In this document: positions 50,207 through 58,869 of the stretch, piece by piece
How the letters are laid out: each line of letters begins with the position of its first letter
How positions within the stretch are numbered: the stretch's first letter is position 1
NCBI GenBank assembly: GCA_024400455.1
Contig: JAKSMU010000002.1
Span: 124,001-188,000, forward strand
Length of the DNA: 64,000 nucleotides
DNA from: Bacteroidales bacterium
Lineage (GTDB): Bacteria; Bacteroidota; Bacteroidia; Bacteroidales; F082
Direction: 5' to 3'
Notes under the pieces: model-generated
The model's input: the letters and a program-made list of their open reading frames with translations, nothing else
The model's database searches: none
Told to the model about the DNA's origin: nothing
Translations under genes and position numbers: made by a program

Positions 50207-51226
50207 TTACAGTTCCTTATTATAATACACCTTGTAAAACTTTCCCTTTTCGTCTTCGCCTTGTTCGATCAGGTCGCGGTCGCCGTGGATGTAGATGTGG
50301 AAATTCTTATCCAGTTTGATGACGCTTTTGAAAGCACGCGCCTGCTTTTTCACTGCCGTCCCGTTGATTTCAAAACTGTCGGCAATCTCAATGTCTTCGC
50401 GCTGGGCGTAATTGTCTTTGAATTTGTGGAAACTCTCAATGACAGCAGGTTGCTCTATCACTTCGTTCACAAATTCATCCATATCGAAAGTCTCCTTTTC
50501 CTTGAAGAAAGCTACGGAGCGGTTGAGTAAATCGGCTTGGTCGGCTTTGGAGACCTCGAATTGCTGCGGCAACTCCTTGGTGACGAAATTCTTAGTCAAG
50601 GAAAGCACCGTGTTGGTGTGGAAATATTCGTTGGCTTTTTGGAAAACATGCAGAAATTCGTCGGTCCAGAAATGGGCATCGCTGCGGTTGGTGTTGTCGA
50701 CAATGGTAACCAGAAAACCGTCCTCGCGTTCCAGATTATAAATCAGGCAGCCTTTGTCGAGTTTCTTGGTGTTGATGCCTTGTTCAGGCGTGAGGTCGAG
50801 ACCTTCTTCCGAAGTCCAGACGCGAAGGAAAGTGTCCTTGTTTTCCGATTTGAAAAGTCCGATGGCATCGCAATGGTTGCCGCCGATGCTGCAATCAGTG
50901 AAATGAACCACATAGAACTCGCCCGCCTTGATTTTCGGGTGGTCGCTTTTCTCGTAAAGATGCTTGGCGAGTTTCACCGAATTGATATACAGGCTTTCAG
51001 GATCGTCAAAAATCTCACTGACCATGCCATAAACCTCGTTGTATTTCAAATCCGATTCGTGAATGAAATGAAACTGTTCCTCGGCAAGAAAAACCTGCAA
51101 AAAATACTCATGCAGGATGTTACGCATCTCATCGTTGGTGGAGAGAAGGCTTTTTGAGCAGATGACGCCTTCTTCGGCCTGTTTGTTACCGATGAAGTGC
51201 AAAGCCATGTTTTTTATTACTGACAT
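50207..51226 (-). CDS. Nucleoid-associated protein (NdpA/YejK family)
   Basis: This 339-residue cytoplasmic protein matches the NdpA-type nucleoid-associated family (YejK in Escherichia coli). It begins MSVIKNMALHFIGNKQAEEG and contains FYVVHFTDCSIGGNHCDAIG, LRVWTSEEGLDLTPEQGINT, KGCLIYNLEREDGFLVTIVD and the DAHFWTDEFLHV block. The start at 51226 is preferred over 51280 because a promoter element lies at 51246-51253. It is followed two bases later by the GNAT gene. Confidence 0.87.
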   Translation of the reverse strand: MSVIKNMALHFIGNKQAEEGVICSKSLLSTNDEMRNILHEYFLQVFLAEEQFHFIHESDLKYNEVYGMVSEIFDDPESLYINSVKLAKHLYEKSDHPKIKAGEFYVVHFTDCSIGGNHCDAIGLFKSENKDTFLRVWTSEEGLDLTPEQGINTKKLDKGCLIYNLEREDGFLVTIVDNTNRSDAHFWTDEFLHVFQKANEYFHTNTVLSLTKNFVTKELPQQFEVSKADQADLLNRSVAFFKEKETFDMDEFVNEVIEQPAVIESFHKFKDNYAQREDIEIADSFEINGTAVKKQARAFKSVIKLDKNFHIYIHGDRDLIEQGEDEKGKFYKVYYNKEL

Positions 51227-51245
51227 ATCGCTTGATTTGGATGTG

Positions 51246-51253
51246 CAAAGGTA
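51246..51253 (-). promoter_or_regulatory. -7 promoter element for the nucleoid-associated protein gene
   Basis: TACCTTTGCA on the minus strand matches TAnnTTTG, 19 bases before the start at 51226. Confidence 0.55.
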
Positions 51254-51320
51254 AAAAGAAATGTTTTTTGAGCGCAGCAAGCGTTTTTTTTCTAAACTTG
51301 CAGCCTAAATAGAAAGGAAT

Positions 51321-52661
51321 ATGGATATAGTTATTGCCGGCGATGGCGAAGTCGGTTTGCATTTGGCAGAGGCTTTAGTGCGTAGCAATCACAACATTAC
51401 GATTGTCGACCCGCACGAAGAATTGCTGAAACTAGTGGAATCGCACAGCGATTTGATGACCATTACGGGCGACTCAACCTCGACATCGGTGCTACAACGC
51501 GCCAATGTGAAAAAAGCCGATTTGGTAATTTCGGTCGTTCACGACGAGCACATCAACTTGCTGACGGGCATTTTGGCAAAGAAACTTGGCGCCAAGAAAG
51601 TCATTGCACGCGTCAACACGATGGAAAATTTGAGTCCCGAAGTGTGGCGCATGTACCAGGATTTGGGCATTGATGGTTTGCTTTCTCCAGAAGATATTGC
51701 TGCTCAGGAAATTACATCGTTGCTGAAGCAAAACGCTTCGCTTGAAACCTACGATTTTTCTGGCGGAAAACTGCAGCTTTTCATGGTGAAACTGGAGTCG
51801 GGAGCCGAAATTCTGGGCAAGACGGTCGAAGAGGTTGATGCACAATACCAGCACATTGATTTCCGCGTGGCCGCCATCCACCGCCGTCAGAACACATTCA
51901 TTCCGCAAGGCGACGACATTTTCCAAATCGGAGATATGGTGTATGTCGTTACAAAGCCTCATGCCATCAAGGATATTATCCGATTGAGCGGAAAAAAACA
52001 AATCAGCATACATAACGTGATGATTGTTGGTGGCGGACGTGTGGGCAGAATCACGGCAAAACGTCTTGAAAAGGATTTGAATATCAAGATTTTGGAAAAG
52101 AGCAAGGACCGTTGCATGGAACTCACCAATTATCTTTCGGATGCTTTGGTGGTCAATGCCGATGCGCGTAACCTCGATTTGCTGGAAGATGAAGGCATTA
52201 AGGATATGGATGCTTTCATTGCCGTGACCGACAACACCGAGACAAACATTCTTACTTGCCTGCAAGCCAAGAGTTTCGGCGTGAAAAAGACCATCGCATT
52301 GGTCGAAAACATCGACTATATCGACATTTCGCAAAACATTGGCATCGACTCCATAATCAATAAGAAACTGATTGCGGCAAGCTACATGGTCAAATATACT
52401 TTGGGTGCCAAGGTTTCGTCGCTGAAATGCTTGAGCGGCATTGACGCTGACATTGTTGAGTTTGAAGTCCGTGCCGGTGCAGCCGTTACACGCAAGCCAA
52501 TCGGTCAACTGCAGATGCCCGATGATGCCATCATTTGCGGCATCACGCGCGATGGCGACAGCTACATTGCAACCGAAGATTTCCAAATTGAGACTGATGA
52601 CCACGTTGTCGTTTTGGCCTTGCCGAGCGGCATTCCTGCGGTCGAAAGACTTTTTTATTGA
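51321..52661 (+). CDS. trkA: Trk potassium uptake regulator TrkA
   Basis: This 446-residue cytoplasmic protein has two Rossmann (RCK-N) domains, each with a glycine-rich nucleotide site (VIAGDGEVGLHLAEALVRSN and VMIVGGGRVGRITAKRLEKD), and two RCK-C domains (about 140-225 and 365-446). It gates the potassium channel TrkH in response to NAD(H) or adenine nucleotides. The trkH ATG follows the stop codon immediately, with no spacer, which indicates coupled translation. Confidence 0.95.
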   Translation: MDIVIAGDGEVGLHLAEALVRSNHNITIVDPHEELLKLVESHSDLMTITGDSTSTSVLQRANVKKADLVISVVHDEHINLLTGILAKKLGAKKVIARVNTMENLSPEVWRMYQDLGIDGLLSPEDIAAQEITSLLKQNASLETYDFSGGKLQLFMVKLESGAEILGKTVEEVDAQYQHIDFRVAAIHRRQNTFIPQGDDIFQIGDMVYVVTKPHAIKDIIRLSGKKQISIHNVMIVGGGRVGRITAKRLEKDLNIKILEKSKDRCMELTNYLSDALVVNADARNLDLLEDEGIKDMDAFIAVTDNTETNILTCLQAKSFGVKKTIALVENIDYIDISQNIGIDSIINKKLIAASYMVKYTLGAKVSSLKCLSGIDADIVEFEVRAGAAVTRKPIGQLQMPDDAIICGITRDGDSYIATEDFQIETDDHVVVLALPSGIPAVERLFY

Positions 52662-54125
52662 ATGAGTTTCAAGTTAAAACTAAATATTCCCGTCGTTGTC
52701 CGTATTGAGGGCTTTATGCTGCTCATCGAAGGCTTTTTCATGTCTTTGGTGGTGCCCGTGTCTTATTTTCATCACGGCATGAACGCCTTTAGCATCCCCT
52801 TTTCGGCCATACTGACCTTAATGGCGGGCTTTATTTTCGTTTTCTCGACACGCAATTACAAAGATGTAAAACCAACTGATCACGAAGGTGTGGTAGTGGT
52901 TTGTATTTCCTGGTTGGTGATGTCGTTGTTTGGCGGCCTTCCGTTTTTGCTGAGCAATGCCGTGCCCAATTTCACCGATGCTTTCTTTGAAGCTTTGTCG
53001 GGATTCACCACTACGGGTGCCACCATGCTCACCAATATCGATTCTGTGGCAAAAGACATCCTGTTTTGGCGCAGCATGACGCAATGGTTGGGCGGTTTGG
53101 CCATCATCGTTTTCACGGTGGCTATTTTGCCTTTCCTAAGTATGAACGGAATGCAGCTTTTCATTTCCGAAATGAACGGCATTACTTCTGATAAACTGCA
53201 TCCGCGCATCATGCACACGGCGAAAAGAATATGGTTTATCTACTTGTTTTTCACTTTGTTAGAAACTTTATTACTATATTGGGGCGATATGGATTGGTAC
53301 GATGCCGTGTGCCATTCCATGACCAGCATTTGCTCGGGCGGCTTCTCGACACGCGATGCCAACATAGGTGCGTTTTCCAATTATTCACAAGTTGTCGTAA
53401 CCATTTTCATGGCCATTTCGGGTTGCAATTTCTCGCTTTTGCTGCTGTCGTTCTCCTGGAAATCGTTTTCAATTTTCAAGGATGAAGAGTTCAAGACTTT
53501 CGTCGGATACATTATCGGCGCAAGCGTATTCATTGCCTTGATACTGATTTTTGTATCGAAAATGAGCGTGGGATCGGCCTTTAGGGAATCGTTTTTCAAC
53601 GTCGTTTCGTGCATCACGACGACAGGTTTCTTTGTGAGCAACTACACTTTATGGCCGGTTTTCCTTTGGATTTTGCTGTTTCAACTCATGTTTATCGGTG
53701 CCTGTTCGGGTTCGACTTCGGGCGGCATAAAACTGCAACGGCATTTGGCTTTCTCGAAAAACATTTTCGTGGAATTGCGCAAACTCATTCATCCCAACGC
53801 CATTATTCCCGTGAAAATCAACGGGAAATCCTTGACAAGACAGGCCATCTACAAGAACATGACTTTTGTCTTCATCTTTTTTCTGGTCTTTATCGTAGGC
53901 ATCGTCATTTTGCACACGTTGGGCCTTGATTTCAACACGGCATTCGGGGCTTCTATAGCTACATTGAGTAATACTGGCACGGGTTTTGGCAAAGTCGGGC
54001 CTTACTGCAACTATGCCTTCATTCCGCAAATCGGGAAATGGGTGCTGATGCTTTTCATGCTTTTGGGCAGAGTGGAATTGTTTTCGTTAATCACTTTATT
54101 CTCAAGGACTTTCTGGAGGAAATAA
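52662..54125 (+). CDS. trkH: Trk potassium transporter membrane subunit TrkH
   Basis: This 487-residue inner membrane protein has the ten or so hydrophobic segments and four pore-loop selectivity motifs of TrkH: EALSGFTTTGATMLTNIDSV, SMTSICSGGFSTRD, SCITTTGFFVSNYTLW and TLSNTGTGFGKVGP. GACSGSTSGGIKLQRHLAFS is also typical. It forms a potassium uptake system with TrkA, encoded directly upstream. Confidence 0.95.
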   Translation: MSFKLKLNIPVVVRIEGFMLLIEGFFMSLVVPVSYFHHGMNAFSIPFSAILTLMAGFIFVFSTRNYKDVKPTDHEGVVVVCISWLVMSLFGGLPFLLSNAVPNFTDAFFEALSGFTTTGATMLTNIDSVAKDILFWRSMTQWLGGLAIIVFTVAILPFLSMNGMQLFISEMNGITSDKLHPRIMHTAKRIWFIYLFFTLLETLLLYWGDMDWYDAVCHSMTSICSGGFSTRDANIGAFSNYSQVVVTIFMAISGCNFSLLLLSFSWKSFSIFKDEEFKTFVGYIIGASVFIALILIFVSKMSVGSAFRESFFNVVSCITTTGFFVSNYTLWPVFLWILLFQLMFIGACSGSTSGGIKLQRHLAFSKNIFVELRKLIHPNAIIPVKINGKSLTRQAIYKNMTFVFIFFLVFIVGIVILHTLGLDFNTAFGASIATLSNTGTGFGKVGPYCNYAFIPQIGKWVLMLFMLLGRVELFSLITLFSRTFWRK

Positions 54126-54148
54126 AATTCAAGGATAAAAAATGTATT

Positions 54149-54223
54149 TTGGTTTTCAGTTTTCAGTCGTCAGTTATCGGTTTTTTGATTACTGAAAACC
54201 ATAAGCCGAAAACTGAAAACCAA
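54149..54223. repeat. Palindromic 7-bp-period array after trkH
   Basis: TTGGTTTTCAGTTTTC (54149-54164) is inverted as GAAAACTGAAAACCAA (54208-54223), a 16-bp perfect match. Within the left arm the sequence repeats every seven bases (GGTTTTC, AGTTTTC, AGTCGTC, AGTTATC, GGTTTTT), and the right arm mirrors this (TGAAAAC, CATAAGC, CGAAAAC, TGAAAAC). It may also end the trkA-trkH transcript. Confidence 0.75.
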
Positions 54224-54248
54224 TAAAAATATTCAAAATTATAGCAAT

Positions 54249-56237
54249 ATGAAAATCAAAACCTTAGTATTATCAGTAATGTTGTTGCTCTCGGCAAATC
54301 TTTTTGCTCAGAAGCAATTCACCTTGCAATCGCCTGACAAAGACATCACCATAAAAGTGAAAGTTGGCGATAATCTGACCTATTCTGTAACGCATAATGG
54401 CACTGTAGTTCTTGCCGAATCAGTCATTGCCATGAAACTTGACAACGGAACCGTTTTGGGCGAAAAGCCGATTCTGAAATCGGAAAAGACGGTTGAAAAC
54501 GCTGAAAAAATAGCGGCTAACTTTTACAAACGCAACGAGATTGACAATCATTATTGCCAGATGACATTGGCTTTCAAAGGCAATTACAGCGTGATTTTCC
54601 GCGCCTACAACGATGGCGTTGCCTATCGTTTCGTGACGGATTTCAAGAAGCCAATCATCATTGAAAACGAAACCGCTGATTTCAATTTCGATGCTGATTA
54701 TACCGCTCACATTCCATACGTCAATGCACGCAAAGGCGATGGCGATTTCATTCAGCAACAGTTCTTTACATCGTTCGAAAACCTTTACACAATAACTCCA
54801 TTGAGTAAAATGGAATCCGACAGGCTGGTTTTCCTGCCGGCTATGGTTGAACTGAAAGATGGTAAAAAAGCCGTCATCACCGAATCGGATTTGGAAGATT
54901 TTCCGGGTTTGTTGCTCCGCAATGAAACTGGAAAATCGGGTTTTTCGGCCATTCATGCCGCTTATCCGAAAACGGAAATCCAAGGCGGACACAACAACTT
55001 GCAATATGTCGTCACTGAACGCGAAAAATACATTGCCAAGGTGCAAGGCAAACGCAATTTTCCTTGGCGTTGCATCGTCATTTCCGAAAACGATGCCGAA
55101 TTGGCCGACAGCGATATGGTTTACAAGCTGGCTTCGCCTTGCCGCGTGAGCGATGTTTCGTGGATTCAACCTGGTAAAGTGGCTTGGGATTGGTGGAACG
55201 CTTGGAATATCTATAATGTTGATTTCAAGGCAGGTATCAACAACTACACTTATAAATACTACATTGATTTTGCCAGCAAATATGGCATCGAATACGTTAT
55301 CCTTGATGAAGGTTGGGCGGTCAATTTGCAGGCTGATTTGATGCAGGTCGTGCCCGAAATCGATTTGCAGGAATTGGTCAATTACGGCAAGGAGCGCAAT
55401 GTAGGCATCGTGCTTTGGGCTGGTTATGCGGCCATCGACAAAGACATGGAAAACGTCTGCAAATACTATTCTGAAATGGGCGTGAAAGGCTTCAAGGTCG
55501 ATTTTATGGACCGCGACGACCAGAAAGTGGTCGATTTCTATTACCGCATGGCTGAAATGGCAGCAAAATATCATCTTTTCGTTGATTTTCATGGCGCTTA
55601 CAAACCAACGGGTTTGAGCCGCACTTATCCAAACGTGCTGAACTACGAAGGTGTTTTCGGCTTGGAACAAGCCAAATGGGACAATGATGACGATTTGGTG
55701 ACTTACGAAGTGACCATTCCTTTCATTCGCATGGTGGCCGGTCCTTTTGATTTCACGCAAGGTGCCATGAATAACGCCAACAAAAACAATTTCCGCGCCA
55801 TTTACACTGAGCCGATGAGCCAAGGTACACGCTGCCGCCAATTGGCTGAATATGTGATTTTTGAATCGCCGTTCAATATGCTTTGCGACAGCCCGACAAA
55901 CTATTTGAAAGAAGACGAATGTACAAGGTTCATCGCCAATGTGCCGACCACTTGGGACGAAACGGTTGTCCTTGATGGCAAGGTTGGCGAATACATTGTC
56001 GTAGCCAGGAAGAAAGGCTTCCGCTGGTACATCGGTGCCATTACCAATTGGGAGGAGCGCGATTTGGTCATCGACCTTAAGCCATTGAATGGTGGTGCCA
56101 AATCGGGACACATTTACCGTGACGGACCAAACGCCAACAACGTAGCTAAGGATTACGTTTCGGAAACCGCTCAAGTGATGGGCAACAAAGTGAAAGTCCA
56201 TCTTGCTAAAGGTGGCGGCATGGTATTGGTTTGGTAA
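54249..56237 (+). CDS. Glycoside hydrolase family 97 alpha-glycosidase
   Basis: This 662-residue periplasmic enzyme has a signal peptide (to LFAQ, residue 21), an N-terminal GH97 beta-sandwich (about 25-270), a TIM-barrel catalytic domain (about 275-560, with WDWWNAWNIYNVDF and YVILDEGWAVNLQ) and a C-terminal beta domain. An Asp lies at position 418 in GVKGFKVDFMDRDDQ, where the retaining GH97 alpha-galactosidase branch keeps its nucleophile and the inverting SusB branch does not. A retaining alpha-galactosidase is therefore more likely than a SusB-type alpha-glucosidase. It stands alone, with a terminator directly downstream. Confidence 0.9.
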   Translation: MKIKTLVLSVMLLLSANLFAQKQFTLQSPDKDITIKVKVGDNLTYSVTHNGTVVLAESVIAMKLDNGTVLGEKPILKSEKTVENAEKIAANFYKRNEIDNHYCQMTLAFKGNYSVIFRAYNDGVAYRFVTDFKKPIIIENETADFNFDADYTAHIPYVNARKGDGDFIQQQFFTSFENLYTITPLSKMESDRLVFLPAMVELKDGKKAVITESDLEDFPGLLLRNETGKSGFSAIHAAYPKTEIQGGHNNLQYVVTEREKYIAKVQGKRNFPWRCIVISENDAELADSDMVYKLASPCRVSDVSWIQPGKVAWDWWNAWNIYNVDFKAGINNYTYKYYIDFASKYGIEYVILDEGWAVNLQADLMQVVPEIDLQELVNYGKERNVGIVLWAGYAAIDKDMENVCKYYSEMGVKGFKVDFMDRDDQKVVDFYYRMAEMAAKYHLFVDFHGAYKPTGLSRTYPNVLNYEGVFGLEQAKWDNDDDLVTYEVTIPFIRMVAGPFDFTQGAMNNANKNNFRAIYTEPMSQGTRCRQLAEYVIFESPFNMLCDSPTNYLKEDECTRFIANVPTTWDETVVLDGKVGEYIVVARKKGFRWYIGAITNWEERDLVIDLKPLNGGAKSGHIYRDGPNANNVAKDYVSETAQVMGNKVKVHLAKGGGMVLVW

Positions 56238-56262
56238 GTTTTTCCAAATAGATTAAAAATTT

Positions 56263-56297
56263 AAAAAGGTGGTTATCTGATAGATAATCACCTTTTT
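56263..56297 (+). terminator. Intrinsic terminator after the GH97 gene
   Basis: AAAAAGGTGGTTATCT (56263-56278) pairs with AGATAATCACCTTTTT (56282-56297), a 16-bp stem with one G-U pair and a 3-base loop. Confidence 0.88.
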
Positions 56298-56392
56298 GAG
56301 TTTTTACCAATTTTGTATAATACAATTTTGGTAATAATATTATGTAAATTGGATAATTTGCATATATCTATTTTATAGACAGCAAGTTACAT

Positions 56393-57082
56393 TTACAAAA
56401 ACTCCTCAAATGCTGGCCAAGGCATGGTCTCTGGCAAAGGTGCAACAACTTCAACAGGCGTTTTCAGCGTTGGATGCTCAAACGAAATCCGATAGGCGTG
56501 CAAGCAAATGGAAGCATCGGGATTGCTGCGTGGATAACCATATTTCAAGTCGCCTTTTATCGGGCAACCGATGTTGGCCAACTGGCAGCGAATCTGATGG
56601 TGTCGTCCTGTAAAAAGTTCTATTTCAAGTAAATAGAAATTATCGGAACGGCCAATGACGCGATAACTTAAACGTGCCAGTTTCGCCTCTTTGTTGGCCG
56701 AAGTCGTCACGAACGACTTGTTCATTTTTTCGTTTTTCACGATGTAATCTTCCAGCAGATCCGATTCTTTTGGCGGGTGGTTTTTCACCAAAGCGAGGTA
56801 AGTCTTGTGAAAATCGCGGTCTTTTACCTTTTCTGTCATGCGCGACAAGGCCTTGCTCGTTTTGGCAAACAAAACGGCACCACTGACAGGGCGGTCAATG
56901 CGATGCACCAAACCCGCAAAAACATTGCCCGGCTTGTTGTATTTCACCTTGATGTATTCCTTCACATCGTCTAACAGACAGATGTCGCCCGTCTTGTCGC
57001 CTTGCACGATTTCGGATGGTAGTTTGTTGACTATCAGCAGGTGATTGTCTTCGTATAATATTCTGTCAGATAGATTTTTCAT
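56393..57082 (-). CDS. RluA-family 23S rRNA/tRNA pseudouridine synthase
   Basis: This 229-residue enzyme has the RluA-type active site VHRIDRPVSGAVLFAKTSKA with the catalytic Asp, preceded by ILYEDNHLLIVNKLPSEIVQ and followed by ELFTGRHHQIRCQLANIGCP and DLKYGYPR. It has no S4 domain, so it belongs to the short RluA/TruC-like branch. Its start lies 14 bases after the stop of the small transposase gene. The exact RNA target is not readable. Confidence 0.92.
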   Translation of the reverse strand: MKNLSDRILYEDNHLLIVNKLPSEIVQGDKTGDICLLDDVKEYIKVKYNKPGNVFAGLVHRIDRPVSGAVLFAKTSKALSRMTEKVKDRDFHKTYLALVKNHPPKESDLLEDYIVKNEKMNKSFVTTSANKEAKLARLSYRVIGRSDNFYLLEIELFTGRHHQIRCQLANIGCPIKGDLKYGYPRSNPDASICLHAYRISFEHPTLKTPVEVVAPLPETMPWPAFEEFL

Positions 57083-57096
57083 TGAATTTGAAGTGT

Positions 57097-57552
57097 TTAG
57101 TCGTTGAGAAGATACCGCTCATCATATTCGATTCCGTTCTCGTCCAATAGTCTCTTATACTCGTCGATGACAGGTTCTTCATGATGATGTTTTGCTTGAT
57201 TTTCAATATATTGCTTTGTAACGTTGATAGCAGACGAACTGACAGTGAAGGCACCATAGCCCTCTTGCCAGGCAAAAGGCTCATAGTAATCGTCGAGCGT
57301 TTTTATCCATTTGCTGCTATTCGCTTTTATGACACGCACGAATTCCGTAACATTCATTGTTTTTGGCATGATGGCTAAGATATGAATGTGATTGGAGATG
57401 CCGCCCACTGCGAGCGGGATTCCTCCTACATTGCTGATGATGCCGCCTATATACTTGAAGACTGTGGGCAGGTCTTCTATGCGTATGCGTATCCGTGTCT
57501 TCTTGACGTGGAAGACGATGTGCAGGTTCAGTTTCGTGTATGTGTTTGCCAT
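57097..57552 (-). CDS. IS200/IS605-like Y1 transposase (TnpA_REP-type)
   Basis: This 151-residue protein is a complete HUH single-strand transposase. It opens with TYTKLNLHIVFHVKKTR, has the HUH motif in GISNHIHILA (H55 and H57), the block FAWQEGYGAFTVSSSAIN and the catalytic Tyr in VTKQYIENQAKHH (Y115). The acidic C-terminus continues to residue 151. No accessory TnpB is present. Its 3' side abuts rluA after 14 bases, leaving little room for a right IS end, whereas a large palindrome (57578-57697) lies 26 bases upstream of its start. This fits either an IS200-type element or a REP-associated transposase with its palindrome. Confidence 0.9.
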   Translation of the reverse strand: MANTYTKLNLHIVFHVKKTRIRIRIEDLPTVFKYIGGIISNVGGIPLAVGGISNHIHILAIMPKTMNVTEFVRVIKANSSKWIKTLDDYYEPFAWQEGYGAFTVSSSAINVTKQYIENQAKHHHEEPVIDEYKRLLDENGIEYDERYLLND

Positions 57553-57577
57553 GATTGATATGGTTATTCTGTTCTGA

Positions 57578-57697
57578 AGAGCAGTGACTCATGTCAACTG
57601 CTTAATAAATGCCGTCCCTACGGGACTCTAACTTAGTCTTACCGAGAAACCCCGTAGGGGTGACACAGCGTAAGCAGTCGACGTGAGTCACTGCTCT
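57578..57697. repeat. Large palindromic element beside the Y1 transposase
   Basis: The outer arms at 57578-57604 and 57671-57697 (AGAGCAGTGACTCA... / ...TGAGTCACTGCTCT) are inverted over 27 bases with two mismatches. Inside, CCCTACGGG (57616-57624) is inverted as CCCGTAGGG (57651-57659). The element fills the gap between the transposase start and the mnmA stop and could fold into a cruciform or two-step hairpin. It is a candidate recognition end for the transposase and may also terminate mnmA transcription. Confidence 0.8.
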
Positions 57698-57707
57698 TCC
57701 ACCACCA

Positions 57708-58775
57708 TCATACTACCTCCACTATCACCCCGCTGCCAATGACATAAGGCTCCGTCTCATGATAGATGACGCCAAACTGCCCTGGTGCAACACCCGAAAT
57801 GGCGACATCAGAAATGATGTCGACACCTCTGTCGGTGAGATGTATCGTGCCCAAAGTGAATTCCGGCTGATGACGGATCTTGAAACGCACGCGCTGACCT
57901 TCCGAAAAACTCAATGTCGGATTCATCAAAAGCATGTCGCTGAGCGGAATAAGTGTCGTGTATTGCGCAATCGGGTCGTAGCCCTGCGACACATATACGA
58001 TGTTGTTCGGAATGTCTTTCTTCACTACAAACCAAGGTCCGCCGCCCAAGCCGAGACCCCTTCTCTGGCCAATGGTATGGAACCAAAAACCCTTGTGACG
58101 ACCAAGTTTCTTGCCCGTTTCCAATTCGACGATATCACCCGGCATTTCGCCCAAATATTCACGGATATAATCATTATAGTTGATTTTTCCCAAGAAGCAA
58201 ATTCCCTGACTATCATGTCGTTCTGCACTCGGTAACTTATACTGAGCCGCCAAACGGCGCACTTCGGGTTTCACAATGTCACCAATAGGGAAAATCACTT
58301 TTGAGAGTTGTGCGTAGGTGATGCGACCCAAGAAATAGGTCTGGTCCTTGAAAGTATCGGCAGCCGTTCCCAACCAAAAGCCTTGCTCGTTTTCCCACGA
58401 GCGGGCATAGTGTCCCGTGGCAATCTTATTGAAATTATGACCCTCTTTTTCTTCGAAGGCACCCAACTTAATCCAGCGGTTGCACATCACATCGGGATTG
58501 GGTGTCAGGCCTTTGCGCACCATCTCCATGGTGTATTTGCCGACGGTCTCAAAATACTCGTGCTGCAAATCTACAATGTCGAATTTACAACCGTATTTCT
58601 TTGCAATATAAGTAGTTATCTCAATATCTTCTTCCGATGGGCAGCTTGACAAATCCTCCTTGCCTTCCATGCCAATCTTGATGTAGAAAATGTGCGGGTC
58701 GTAGCCCTGCTCCTTGAGGATAGGCACCACCACCGAACTATCTACGCCACCCGAAACTAATGCTGCTATATTCAT
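57708..58775 (-). CDS. mnmA: tRNA-specific 2-thiouridylase MnmA
   Basis: This 355-residue enzyme thiolates U34 of Glu, Gln and Lys tRNAs. It starts MNIAALVSGGVDSSVVVPIL (PP-loop SGGVDSS). It contains the two catalytic cysteines in NPDVMCNRWIKLGAF and DSQGICFLGKINY, and the blocks IATGHYAR, KDQTYFLGR and GFWFHTIGQRRGLGLGGGPW. Length is normal. A palindromic element lies 10 bases after the stop. Confidence 0.94.
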   Translation of the reverse strand: MNIAALVSGGVDSSVVVPILKEQGYDPHIFYIKIGMEGKEDLSSCPSEEDIEITTYIAKKYGCKFDIVDLQHEYFETVGKYTMEMVRKGLTPNPDVMCNRWIKLGAFEEKEGHNFNKIATGHYARSWENEQGFWLGTAADTFKDQTYFLGRITYAQLSKVIFPIGDIVKPEVRRLAAQYKLPSAERHDSQGICFLGKINYNDYIREYLGEMPGDIVELETGKKLGRHKGFWFHTIGQRRGLGLGGGPWFVVKKDIPNNIVYVSQGYDPIAQYTTLIPLSDMLLMNPTLSFSEGQRVRFKIRHQPEFTLGTIHLTDRGVDIISDVAISGVAPGQFGVIYHETEPYVIGSGVIVEVV

Positions 58776-58798
58776 TGTTTGCTGATTTTTAGATATTT

Positions 58799-58869
58799 AA
58801 ACCGCAGATTCCACAGATTATTTCTCTACGAGAACTGCGTCGCCAGCGGCAAAATTACGCAGATTTTTC
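58799..58869. repeat. Copy of the ATCTGCGTAAT/ATCTGCGG repeat with internal insertion
   Basis: AACCGCAGATTCCACAGATT begins at 58799 and ATTACGCAGATTTTT ends near 58868. Together they match the compact repeat at 36511-36540 read on the other strand, but about 34 extra bases (TTTCTCTACGAGAACTGCGT and onward) separate the halves. It overlaps the last codon of the GH92 gene. Confidence 0.5.

Noticed and set aside
54420..56201. A 593-codon open frame antisense to the GH97 gene
   Set aside because: It lies entirely within a clear GH97 gene, has no family-like motifs or promoter, and reflects codon bias of the sense gene. The same holds for the long antisense frames at 51492-52604, 42420-43364, 34325-35338 and 60170-61177.
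57097..57697. A complete IS200 insertion sequence
   Set aside because: A right end would have to lie within 14 bases of the transposase stop or inside rluA, and no matching hairpin or target site was seen there.
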